Source of the DNA: Ichthyophthirius multifiliis
Lineage: Eukaryota > Ciliophora > Oligohymenophorea > Hymenostomatida
Length of the DNA: 21,884 bases
NCBI RefSeq assembly: GCF_000220395.1
Contig: NW_004086212.1
Span: 1-21,884 of the forward strand
Direction of reading: 5' to 3'
Below are positions 9,566-20,951 of this stretch, piece after piece; position 1 is the first letter of the stretch, and the number at the start of each line of letters is the position of its first letter. Under the pieces are notes generated by a model. It was not told where the DNA came from. It saw only the letters and a list, made by a program, of their open reading frames with translations, and made no database searches. The translations under genes were made by a program, and so were the position numbers.

Positions 9566-12471
9566 AAGAAAAAAAATTAATTTTTTTTTTTATAAATTTT
9601 AAATATATATCAATATATATATTATGTATGTATCTTTTTTTTTTTTTTTGATTAATAAAAGAATATAATTATTTTTTAAAAATATATTTATTTAAATATA
9701 CTTTTTTTTATTTTTATATAAATTATTTAATGTTTTATCAATGTTTTTACTATTTTCAAAATTTTAATTAAAAAAAAAAAATAGATTTTTATTTTATTTA
9801 AAATAAAAAATTAGATAGTTTATTTGACTTCTTACTACTATATATCAAAATAATTTTAAATTAATAAGTATTTGAGTAAAAAATAAATTATTTTTTAATT
9901 ATAATTAATAATTTACTAATGTTTATATTTTTATAAGAAAAATTTTCAATACAAATATAATTGTATTTCTAATGAATAAACGCTTATAAAATAAAATTAA
10001 AATAGAAAAAATAAAAAATAGATACTTAGAAAGTTAGATAATATTTTTTAAATTTTTACATAATATATAAATTAAAGATGATAACTAAATAATATATAAT
10101 TTATAAAAAAAATATTCATAATTATAAAATTTTAGTTATATAACAAAAATAATTAATAAATAAATTCAATATATCAAAAAATAAAATTTATTAAAATTAA
10201 TTAATAAAATAAATTTTAAAATTAATTAAATTTTAAAAAAATCTAATTAAATATATGATACAAATAAATAAAAGGATAATATATAAAATAAAATGATTTA
10301 AAAATAAAAAGTAATTTTAAGTATTATGTAAAAGTAAAATAAATAATATGTATATAACATATTTTAAAATTTTAAAAATATTAATGATTCAAAAAAATTT
10401 AAATGTTATTTATAAATAAAAATAATATTAAAAAAAATAAAATTTATTATAAAATAATATTAAAAAAAACATTAATAAATATTTTATATATTAATATATG
10501 AATATATGATATATTATGATATATATATATTATATATATAATAAAAATATTTTAAGCATTATTATAAAATATATATTGTTATAAAATATAAAATAAAAAA
10601 ATATTTATTTAATTTTAAAATAATTAATAACTAATATATTATATTTATATATATATTTATTAAATATATATATATATATTATTTTATATATATTTTTATT
10701 TTATATTTATATTTTTTTATATTTTATTTTTTATTTATTATAATTTTTTTTTATTTTATATTCTACATATTTATTTTAAAATTTTTGATTAGTTTTTTTA
10801 AATATACTATATTTTATGTTTTTATAAAATTCATTTTATTCTTTTTTTTATAATTTATATTAATCATGCAATTTATTTAGCATTATTATTATTTATATTT
10901 TTTATTAATTTTTTTTATATTTAAATTTATATTTTTATATCTTTTTTTGTGTTTTATCATTTCTAAAATATATATATATTTTTTTATTTATATTAAAATA
11001 TTTTTTATTTTATTAAATATATATTTAATAATATTTAAATAATTTTATATTAAATGAAATTGCTTATAAAATATAAATTTATATTTTTTTAATTTTAATG
11101 AATAATATTAATATTATTTTTAATATCTATATAAATTTTTTATATACATATATATTTTTAAATAATAATTATATAATATATTTTTTTTAAATAAAATAAT
11201 ATATATTATAATAAATATTTTTTTAATATATAATAATAAACTAAAAATATATAATAAAAAATAGTTTTATTTTTTAATTAAATAATTATATATTTAATAA
11301 AAAAATTATTAATTTTTAAATTTATTTAATATTTTTATTTACATAAAATATTATTATTTTAATAATAAATTCAATTTTTTATTAAATTTATAAATTTTGA
11401 TTTTATTTTTAATTTATTTATTTTAAAATTACAATATAAGATTATTTATATATAAATATTTTTTTACAATTATTAATTAATTTTTTTATTTTTTATTAAA
11501 TTAATATTTTGATATAAATCGTATCTTATTTTTTTATAATATAATAACATAATTTTTATTTTATATATATATTTTTATTAATTTTTTATTAAAATTAATT
11601 TTTTATTTAATATTTTATTTATTAAATTATAATATTTTAATATAAAATATTTAAAACATCAGTTTAATTCAATTTTTATTTTGTTCTGGATATAATACAT
11701 AATGCAATTTAATATAAAAAATTATCTAAATTATATATTTTTATAAAAAAATTATTTATAATAATTTTATTTTATATTTAAAATATTTTTATTGACGTTT
11801 TTATACTAAACCTTTTTAAAAATTTAATATAAAAAAATATTTAAATCTTAAACCCATCCATATATATTTTAATTTATATTTTCTAATTTAATCTAAAAAT
11901 AAAAAATATTATATAATAATATACATTTAAGAAAGCTTAATATTTTCTGTATTATTCATTGATATTATTTTTTTATTATTTTAAATAATAGACAAACTTC
12001 ATTTATTTCTTATTATTTAATTTATAATTTTTAATAATATTTTTAATTGAATATCCTACATTTAATTTATAAACAATTTTTTATTTTATCTATCTTTTTA
12101 TTTTATTAAAGATATTATTTCATAAATTTCTAAGTTTAAAAAATAAAAATATATTGAAATCATATTTTATTTTAATTTATATTATATTTTATAATTATTT
12201 ATGATTTTATTACTAAATATTTTTTATATTTAAATTAAAAAAAATATAATTTTAATTAAAAAAAATATAATATAAATCTCAAAATAACTCAATTAAGAAT
12301 ATTATAAATTATATTAACTAATAATTTTCAAAAAAATTGTATTAATAATATATTTTACATTTAACCTTTTTCATATATTAAAACAAATATAAAATATTTA
12401 ATTTATTAACAAAAAGTATCATATTAAATAGAAACTAAAATATTAATAATAAAAAAAGTAAAATAAAGTAA
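9566..12471. other. Long A/T spacer with strand-composition switch
   Basis: This 2.9-kb spacer between two plus-strand genes contains no sequence that reads as protein on either strand. From about 10000 to 10620 the plus strand is strongly A-rich; from about 10680 to 12150 it is strongly T-rich, with AT microsatellites near the switch (10518-10545 and 10661-10690). A little C appears near 11790-11870. I see no tRNA, repeat copy or transposon end in it. Its last few hundred bases must hold the promoter of the PHD-finger gene. Confidence 0.55.
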
Positions 12472-13389
12472 ATGAATTCAAACTCTAATTCCCCCTTAAA
12501 TACATAAAACTAATCAAAATCTTCTCCTAATCAATAAGGTATTTGAAAAAAAACCAAAATACTATTTTATTAATTACTTAAAATCATTTTTTATACTTAT
12601 TTTTTTAATAAAAAAAAACTAAAAAAAGATAAAAATAAAAAATCTCCTGCAAAAGAAAACAACAAAAAAGAAACGAAAGATAAAAATTAGAAATTTACTT
12701 AAAAAAGTAAATTTAAATATATAAATGAAATAAAATAAAAATATGAAACTTTTTACATTAATAAATTTAAAAATAATATTTAATTACAAATATTAAAAAA
12801 TATTCATTAATAAAGAAAATTTAAAATAAATAATTATTTTTATATTTAATAAATAATATAATAAAAATAAAATATATTTAATAGAATAATAAAGAAGTTA
12901 AATATAATTTATTTATATCTTTATATTTTATAGCCTATTAAAAACAAAAATAAACAAATAAGACAGAAATTTAACAAAAAAAGCATTGCTTTAATAAATA
13001 TTGTTAAAATTAAGATAAAAAATAACTTATATAAGTATAAAGCAAATGCCTAAAAATAAATAATGTTAAAGAAAAAATAAGTTTATGCTAAAATTGTTTT
13101 GGTAGATACAAAGGAAACTAATATTGTTAATATTGTAGTTAAATATATTTTGATACAAATGAAGGAGATGGAGAATGTTGGATATAATGTGATATCTGCG
13201 ATTTATGGGTTATTTTATATATTACTTTTAATGATATTTTTATTTTTAAATTTATAAGTTACATGAAAAATGCGAAACAACTTATGGAATAAAAATAAAT
13301 GATGATATAAATTAAAATGAGAAAAAATATACATGTCCTAGATGTAGAAAATAATAAAATAAAAATGATGTATATAAATATATATATAA

Positions 13390-13440
<51 letters not shown>

Positions 13441-13944
13441 TTTTTTTTTATTTTTTTTAATAATAGTAATAATTTAAAAATAATTAAAAATAATTAAAAA
13501 TTAAAAATAAAAATATTAAATATGAAGAAAAATTAAAATTTAAAATTAATGTAAATGAAAATTCATAATCAGATTAAATTTTAATTTCTCAAAACATAAA
13601 AAATCATTTTAAGCTTGATCAAATTAATAATGATAATAATGACATTTATTCTAAAGAAAATTTTTTTAAAAATATAAGTAATTTTAATAATAAAGATATA
13701 AATTTAAATAATAAGAATAATCTTTACTTAATTACTAACTAATTTGAGTAAGTTTTAAATTCTTTAGGTATATTTAATTTATTAAATAAAATAATTTTTA
13801 ATTTTAAAAAAAGGAATAAAGTTCTTTTTTAATGAGAGAACTATTTTTGAAGATTTCAACAAAGTAAAAGAATTTAGTTAATATTTATTAGAAGAATGTC
13901 CTTCTATTATAAAGAATATATTAATTGATATTGATAATTAATGA
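12472..13944 (+). CDS. PHD-finger protein, probable chromatin reader
   Basis: Six exons (12472-12538, 12629-12706, 12934-13208, 13259-13369, 13467-13767, 13814-13944) give 320 residues ending in TGA; all five introns are GT-AG and every junction keeps frame. Residues 1-60 are Ser/Asn/Lys/Gln-rich. A C4HC3 PHD finger is visible: C113-x2-C116, C134-x2-C137, H142-x2-C145, C166-x2-C169, with the typical W before the His (CDICDLWLHEKC). It is preceded by a further C100-x2-C103 pair (LCQNCFGRYKGNQYCQYC), an arrangement I recall from SET/trithorax-type and plant PHD proteins, and by C67, C72 and C87. The C-terminal half is Asn/Lys-rich with no domain I recognise, and no SET or bromodomain follows. 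PHD fingers usually bind histone H3 tails; that role here is inference. Confidence 0.88.
12707..12933 (+). other. Long intron of the PHD gene, possible 12-nt micro-exon
   Basis: At 227 bp this is the longest intron in the window that I can fix by frame. It contains an internal acceptor-like TTTAATAG at 12877-12884 and a donor-like GTTAAA at 12897. The 12 bases between them (12885-12896) would add four residues (Lys-Gln-Gln-Arg, with a shared codon) without changing frame, leaving introns of 178 and 37 bp. The simple single-intron model is equally possible; transcript reads would decide. Confidence 0.45.
13370..13466 (+). other. PHD-gene intron holding an AT microsatellite
   Basis: This 97-bp intron starts directly after the PHD finger and consists of a (TATAAATA)-like tract grading into about twenty AT dinucleotides (roughly 13398-13438), then a T-rich tract and TAATAG. 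The tract is likely to vary in length between isolates without touching the protein. Confidence 0.8.
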
Positions 13945-14192
13945 TATATATATATATATACTTTAAAAAAAAAAATTGATAAATAATAAAAGATTATTTA
14001 TAATTAAAATATATAGAATATTTATATAATATATTATATTTTTCTTTTTATTAAACTTAATGTTTTTATTTTATCTAAACTTTAATTACAAAAATTAAAA
14101 TAAAAAAAGAATATTTCTTATTATTATATAACAAATAATATATATTTTTATACTAATAAATTTTTTTCTATTAAAAAAAAAAAAAGAAATTC
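13945..14192. other. Convergent 3' spacer between PHD gene and CFAP91
   Basis: Only 248 bp separate the two stop codons. It must contain both 3' ends and polyadenylation sites, and it holds a short AT tract at 13946-13960 and an A-rich run at 14173-14185. There is no gene here. Confidence 0.7.
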
Positions 14193-16399
14193 TCATAATT
14201 ATTAGTTTTCTTCCTCTTGAATTTATTTTAATTTACTAGAAGCCTAAGTAATAGTTTTTTATAAAGATTTTTAGCAGCTTCGTTGAATCTTTTTCTTCTA
14301 ATTAAACTAATTTTATATATTAATAAAAATATATTTTTATTTAAAAAAAAAAACTTTATTTTTTAATTTAGATCTCTAAATATTTGGTATAAGGAAAGAA
14401 TGTACTAAATCTTTAATAATAGTCTAATTATTATTATAAGTTCTTTCGAAATTTTCTAATGGTAAATTAAACTATTTTTTTCTTAAATTAGCCATAATAA
14501 TAGCTTATCTAGTAGAAGCTTTTTTTTTTTTTTTTTTAAAAAAAAAATGTATATAATAATAAAAAAAACACATACTTTAATCTAAAGAATCTTACATAAT
14601 TTAATCCAAATAACTATCCACAGTACCTTAATGTACTCTAATAAGTTAATAATGTAACACATCTTCCCTATTTCTTAAAATTTCCTCAGCTTATCTTTTC
14701 CCGGCTTCTTCTATTTCTCTAATTCTTCTATCTTTTTCTGCAATTTCGACCATTTATTGAATTTTTTTCTCCTATTTTATCCTTAATAACTCCTTTGATA
14801 ACTAGTCAATAGTTTCTGCAATAATCTCTCCTTGAATACTTTCCAAAGCAGCATTTTTAAGTTTTTATTCATGATTTTAAATTAGAATTTCCTCAGCTTT
14901 ATCTTCTTCTAAATCATGAATTAAAGCTACAGTGAGTAATTCTTCAATTAAAGCAGTTCTCTTTTTCTTTCCTTCATACATTATATTTTACATAGAACGT
15001 CCTCTTAAAAGTCTTTATAAAATTAAAACCGCAGTTTCTTTCTTATCTGATTCTTACATTATTTATACAGGTGTTTTTACACCTGCAATGCCATTTATTG
15101 TTATTACAGGATTCCCGTTTTTATCTTTTTCGAATTTACCTCTATAATCTTATATTTCACGATATTAAGATGCCATTAGATTAAAATCAATACTAATATA
15201 TATATATATATGTATATTTATTTATTTGTTTTTTACTCATATTTCCATGTAGGGGTTGATGGACGAACTTTGTTTTTGAAATTTTTAAATGAATATTTAT
15301 CTCTTTCTTATGTAACTTTATTATTGTTTTTTTGAAAAAATCCATCTATTTCGGCTTATGCTTTTGCTAATTCACCTCTATGATAATTTTCCTTTTTAAT
15401 TATATATAAATATATTATTTATATATTAAGTAATTTTTTTACTAGTCTTGTATATTTTTTTTATATTTCCTTCATTTCTTATTTCAAATTAACATTAGTA
15501 TCAAATTCAGATTTTTTAATTAATGAATGTAATTAATCTAAAAGTACATAATTTCCTAAAGCTAAAGGCTAAACTTCATATTTATTAGCTATTTTATCTA
15601 AAGAAAGTCCTTCTCGTGTAATTCCTGCATATACTCTAGATGCAAAATCAGCATAATCTTCAATAATATTCCTTTTTTAAGTATCAGTTCCTTAATTTTT
15701 CCTACTTTTGGTCATTTTTCGATCTATTTTTATTTTTTTTCTTTAAATCTTTGCTATTTATCTATTTTTATTTTCAGTTTTTTTTTATCTAATTTCCTCT
15801 ATTCTTTCCTAGTTTTTATCTTCCACTTCCTTTTCCCTTTCAATTAAAGCTTATTGAAGTAAATAAAGTTTTTCGTTTTGAAATTTCTTTATTTCATTTT
15901 CTTTTTTAGACCATTCCCTTAATTCCTATTCTTCCATTAATTTTCTTCTTAAATTAAAAGACGCCTCATCCGATATTGGCGGAAGAGAATTCTCAAACCA
16001 AACTTTTTCCCTATTTAATTCTATCTAATCTAACTCATCAATACAAGTGGGAAGTCCTTTACCCCATTTTAAATACTATAAATCCAAAACTTCAGGTTAA
16101 TCACCATCTCTAACAATGCCTTTAGGTGTATAAGGGTCAGTTTAGGTATCATTTTCTCTATAATCAGTCTAAATAATAACATCTCGAGTTTTTTGATTTT
16201 ATATTTCGTTATTAATAACTAAGTTTTATCCTTTTAAAGAATTAGCTATTTAGACTTAAGGAGGCTTTGATATATGTAATGTTACATCAGCTAATTAGGG
16301 AATTAAAGGACGCTTGAAATACAAAGGTCTGTCATGGCCAGAAACATAATTTGATAATGTTAAGTTTCGTTCTTAATCATGTAGGATATAAGTTAAACT
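14193..16399 (-). CDS. CFAP91: Cilia- and flagella-associated protein 91 (MAATS1 type), 5' end unresolved
   Basis: CFAP91 sits at radial-spoke bases with CFAP61 and CFAP251 in the calmodulin- and spoke-associated complex and is needed for ciliary motility. Five supported exons (16399-15443, 15391-15237, 15192-14576, 14518-14355, 14306-14193) give 668 residues to a TGA stop; introns are 51, 44, 57 and 48 bp. Family signatures in order: YFKRPLIP-like RPLYFKRPLIP, TDYRENDTQTDPYTP, WGKGLPTCIDELDQIE, FENSLPPISD, a charged coiled coil, RNIIEDYADFASRVYAG, AVLILQRLLRGRSMQNIMYEGKKKR, a second coiled coil, RVHQGTVDSYLDQIM and LVHSFLIPNIQ. The human protein is 767 residues, so 100 or more N-terminal residues are unaccounted for. 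Upstream of 16399 there is a good acceptor (AAATAG), but the frame also stays open to an ATG at 16534 through A/T-only sequence. The last intron has two acceptors 9 nt apart (exon start 14306 or 14297). Confidence 0.93.
14519..14575 (-). other. CFAP91 intron with T10-A18 foldback
   Basis: In the sense direction this 57-bp intron starts GTATGTG and ends with ten T, eighteen A and G, so the acceptor AG is the last A of the run plus G. The architecture nearly matches the enoyl-CoA hydratase intron at 7010-7067. Frame (phase 1) and conserved protein on both sides support the boundaries. Confidence 0.88.
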
Positions 16400-17202
16400 C
16401 TATTTTTTTTTTGTTATTTATAATTAGTTTTTTTTTTAAATTATTAGTTTTTTTTATTATATAAGTTTTCTTTTTTTAAAAGAAAATGCCTTTTATTATT
16501 TTTTTATTGATTATAAATATTAAATATATATCATTTATTAATTTAAAAATATATATATATATATAAATATATATATATATTATTTGTATTATTTATATAT
16601 TATTTATTATTTAATCTAATTCTTTATTATATTAATTAATTTGATTTTTCATAAATATTTTTATAGTATTAGAAAAATATATTCTTTTTTCATTAAAATT
16701 AAATGAATTTAATAAAAATTAAGAAAATAAACTTATATTAGAAAAATTCGAATAATTTTATTTATTTATTATTTTTTCAACAAATTAATTTTATATTATT
16801 CTGATAAATTAACTATATTTAAATGTGATTTTGTATAATAAATAATATGGATATATAAAAAAAATATAATGTATTTAATTTCCAAATTAATTTTAGTAAT
16901 TCAAAAATTTAAAGTTCATAATATTACAAAAATAATTGATTTCAATATTTTATGCTCCTCTAAGTTTTTGTTATTTTTATATTGTTAAAAATTAAATAAT
17001 ATAATTTGTATTTTTTGATATTTTATATAAATATATTATTAAAAAGAATATATAAATTTTCATTCTAAATTTTAAAATTAATTGATATTTAAATACAAAC
17101 AATATCAAATAAAAATAAATATAACTCCTTATAAAAAAAAAATATTTTAGTAATTTTATATAATTAATTATAAACTATTAATAATATATATTTTTATTTT
17201 TT
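16400..17202. other. Spacer upstream of CFAP91; may hold its missing 5' exon
   Basis: About 800 bp between two minus-strand genes. From 16400 to about 16730 the minus strand contains no GT at all, so if an intron ends at 16400 it must be longer than 330 bp, unusual here. The frame from CFAP91 remains open to an ATG at 16534-16532, giving 45 extra residues of Lys/Gln/Ile type. AT microsatellites lie at 16549-16564 and 16567-16580. No conserved CFAP91 N-terminal sequence is visible in the spacer. Confidence 0.5.
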
Positions 17203-19743
17203 TCATTAAAAAATTTATTATTACATAGCTTTTTTTAATTTCTCATCATCTTTTTCCTTTTTTTTAATAATTTTTATATTTTATTATTAAGATGACATTT
17301 CATTTACTTAAGTAATTAATGTTTTTTCTTTTTTATTTATTTAAATTTATTATTTTATCTATTTTATATTTTAAAATATAAAAATAAACATATATATTTT
17401 TTATTTATTTATACTAAGGAAATATATTCTTAATATTATTAAGGAAATATTTCTGAAATAAGAAAAACATAATCAATTGCTTATTCATTAAATTTAAATT
17501 GGCCGTTTTAACTATCGAATTCAAAATTTATAATTTTCTTAAATTTATATAAGTAGATATTTATATAAAAAAAATAAAAATATATATAAATATATATAAA
17601 TATATATAATATATAAATATATATATATATATATTTTATATATATATATGCTTTAATTTTTTTTTTTTTTTTTTACTAATTCTTTATGTGATTCCTCTAT
17701 ATGTTTATTTACTTTACTTCTTTTTATAGGTTTTTAGCATTTATAATACGGACATTTAATTTTTTTTACATTTTTTCTTATTTAATATTAAATATATATA
17801 TATATATATATATATTTATTTATAATTAATTATTACAATTAAATTTCATTCCTTTATTTAACACCTTCTTATCTTAAATCTTTCATTTTTTCAAATATTT
17901 ACGAAATTTTAATATTAAGAGGTTTCCTTTCTATATGAAAAAATATAATAAAAAATATAAAAAAAAAAATACTTTGATTTTCAACAAACAAATTAATATT
18001 TTTAATTTAATCATTATTTAATATTTATTATTTTTTATCAGAACTTTTTAAAGAAAACTAATCTTTTGTTTAATATTATTATTAAGGTAAAATCATTTTC
18101 TACTAAGAATTTTATTGATTTGAAACTTAAAGTTTGCTATTTTAAATTTATTATTATAAACTTAATTATTCTGAGAAGTTTTATTACTAAACAATATTTT
18201 TATTTAAACTATTTTATTCTTTTTTCTATTTGATTACTTTTCCAATTTAATTTTATAAATTTTTTTAATCAATTTTTATTTATCCATTTAATTATTAAGA
18301 AAAACTAGTTATTGATATTGGTTAAGGAATATTAGTATAATTTAAAGGATGACTTTTGTTTTCAATTATTTTTTATTTTAAATGATCATATACTTGTTTT
18401 AAATTATCAGATGAATTGTCCTTCAAATTAAATTCATTTTTGACTAATTCTTAATTTAATAAATGATTTTTATTCATTTTTTAATGTTTTAAATTGCTAT
18501 TTGTTTACTATAAAGGTCTTTACTAAGCTTCGTTTTCTTCATTCTATATATTATCTATTTTATATTCATAAAATAATATAAGTAATTTAATTAAGTTTTT
18601 TTTTTACGTTTTGTAATATAATTTTATCTTATATATTTTTCACCATCTATATAAAAGTTTTCCTTTATTTTATTATATTAAAAATAAAGCTTATATATAT
18701 TATTATTACAATGTTAACAAATTGCTAAATTTTTTATAGATGACTTATTTTTCCGATTCCCATTACTTTTGTTAACATTTCTTTAGTAAATACTAAAAAT
18801 ATTAGAATAGTTTAGTTTTAATCATTATTGTCTATTATAGAAAAATACATATGTAAATATATTATAAAAAATAAATTATATATTATATTAATAAATAATT
18901 ATTAACTTATAATTTAGTTTTCAATCCAACATGATATTTTTTTTAATCTTATGAACTTTTTAATTATTCTTAATATTATTTAAGTTTATTAAATTAAGTT
19001 TCTAAATTATATATAAATAAAATATATATATTGTTATATTTCTATATAATAATATTTTTATAGAGATATATAATTATTTATTATATATATAAATATATTT
19101 ACATATATATATTATATATTAATAATCTAATATTTTCTTTTTTTTTATATTAAGTTGAATATTATAAATTTATATTAATAAATATATTTTTTAACCTATT
19201 ATAATCTGTTACTATTGTTTAAAAATTTAAAATTTTTTAATATCTTTAAAATATAATTCGAATTTCTTTTTTTATATTTTTTCTTCATTATTTTATTCTT
19301 TATAGTTATTTTAATTTATTTCAAATATAAACTATTGCTTTTTGTAATGAATATTGGTAACGATTTTAGACTCTTAAGCTGTCCATTATATTAAGTCTTT
19401 TATTTTGAAACTAATTGTATTTAATTCACTCGGTTTTTATTTATTCAAATCATTTAGGTTTGCTACATTAATATTCTTTAAATTACCTTAAGTTTGAAAA
19501 GATTCTCTTAATGTATCGCTAGAGGAAGCAATAAAATTTGATTCAACTTTTTATATTTAAAATATAATATTTTTTTATTATATAATATTAGTATATTATA
19601 TTCTTTTTTTATATCTGTCTATAATATATTTAAAATTTTTTAATATTATAATATTTTCATTTAATGCTTTTTATATTTTTATGTATATTTATGGCTTTAC
19701 TATTATTATCATGACTATTTTTTGGGTTTGAAGATAATTGCAT
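17203..19743 (-). CDS. Gln/Asn-rich zinc-finger protein, one junction unresolved
   Basis: Proposed exons: 19743-19701, 19546-19196, 19001-18907, about 18790-18608, 18554-17973, 17930-17837, 17776-17677, 17537-17415 and 17358-17203 (TGA), about 580-590 residues. Each GT-AG junction keeps frame except the one between 18906 and 18790: the obvious acceptor at 18832 puts the next exon in the wrong frame, and the right frame meets a TGA. Two possible zinc sites are visible: ICQHCNNN (18700 region) and CPYYKCQKPIKRSKVNKHIEESH-type C-x4-C-x11-H-x4-H (17690-17755), the latter like a C2H2 or ubiquitin-binding finger. The middle (18550-17975) is low-complexity Gln, Asn, Ser and Lys. The N-terminal exon reads LNTISFKIKDLIQWTAQESK and onwards as a normal coding sequence. 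Function is not recognised; a nuclear nucleic-acid or ubiquitin-binding role is only a guess from the fingers. Confidence 0.65.
17538..17676 (-). other. 139-bp AT-microsatellite intron in the zinc-finger gene
   Basis: The intron begins directly after the C2H2-like finger (donor GTA followed by a 17-18 base A run) and is mostly ATAT repeat up to the AAG acceptor. Reading straight through would replace the C-terminus with a Lys then Ile/Tyr low-complexity tail, whereas splicing restores a normal coding exon (FEFDSQNGQFKFNEQAIDYV), so splicing is the better model. Confidence 0.75.
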
Positions 19744-20951
19744 TTTAATTATTTACTTTTATTATTATATTATTTATTTTTAAGTTTTTAATAAATATAT
19801 ATTTATTATTATTTTTTTATATATTTAATTAATAAATATAAATTAAAAATTGTAATATTTTAAAAAATTTATAACTTAATCAAATCATATTAGATTAATA
19901 TTGGATATATAACTTTAAATATTTTACTAAAAGCTTATTTTTGATAATCAATATAGAATAATTATATAGTTTCTTTTAAAAAAAATTGTTTAATAATATA
20001 TTTTTTAGTTATTTCATTTTATAAACTTTTGTGAATAAATAATATTATATTAATAAATTTAATTTAAATATTTATTTTTTCTTAAAGTTTTTATACTTTA
20101 TTTATAAAAGAAGATATATTTTAAAAAAAGTTTATTTCTATTAAATAAAGAATAAAAATATCTAAATAAAAATATTTATATAATTATATTATTTTATTTT
20201 GTATTTTCAAAAATAAGTATTTTTTTCATTTTTTAAAGAAATTAATTTAATTAATTTACTTTAACAAATATTTAATAATAATTATCTTTAATAAAAGCAA
20301 TATTAAATATTATATTTTTAATAAAATACTAAAATATTTACAATTTACTTATTTTACATTTTTAAATAAATATATCTATTTAAATTATACTTAAATATTA
20401 TATTAAAAAATGATTATAATATATATATATAATCATTATTAATAGTTATAAAAAATAACTTTATTTAACATATTTATGAATAAATTATAATTATATTTTG
20501 TTTAAATTTTATTTATAATTAATATAAATATTCATTTTTTATTATAATATATCTATTTAGTAATATATAATAATTTAATATCATTTTCAATAAATTTTCT
20601 CATATAAAAACTAATTTATACAATATTAAATTAAATAAAAAAAATAAAAATAATAATATTGTTTAATATAAATATATATAAATAAATATAAATAATTAAG
20701 AATAAATAAAATTAAATATAAATATATACATATATTTTATATATATATTATATATATATATATATATATTATATTATATATACAATTTAATTTTTACTTA
20801 AATATACAATAAATTAAATATATATAAACTGATATAAATTAATAGATAACATTTTAATTTTATTACTAAATAATCTTAATTAAAAATAAAAAATTTCTTA
20901 TTATACAAAAAAAAATCAATTTAAAATTTAATAAAAATAACAACGAAAAGA
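19744..20951. other. Divergent A/T spacer
   Basis: This 1.2-kb region lies between the head-to-head starts of the zinc-finger gene (minus) and the Met-Gly-Cys protein (plus) and should hold both promoters. It has an AT microsatellite with internal TATATA blocks at about 20721-20781 and a small inverted repeat near 20411-20437 (AATGATTATAATATA... paired with TATAATCATT). No gene is visible. Confidence 0.55.

Noticed and set aside
14932-15147. Open frame of 71 codons on the plus strand
   Set aside because: It is antisense to the conserved CFAP91 exon carrying the LLRGRSMQNIMYEGK segment.
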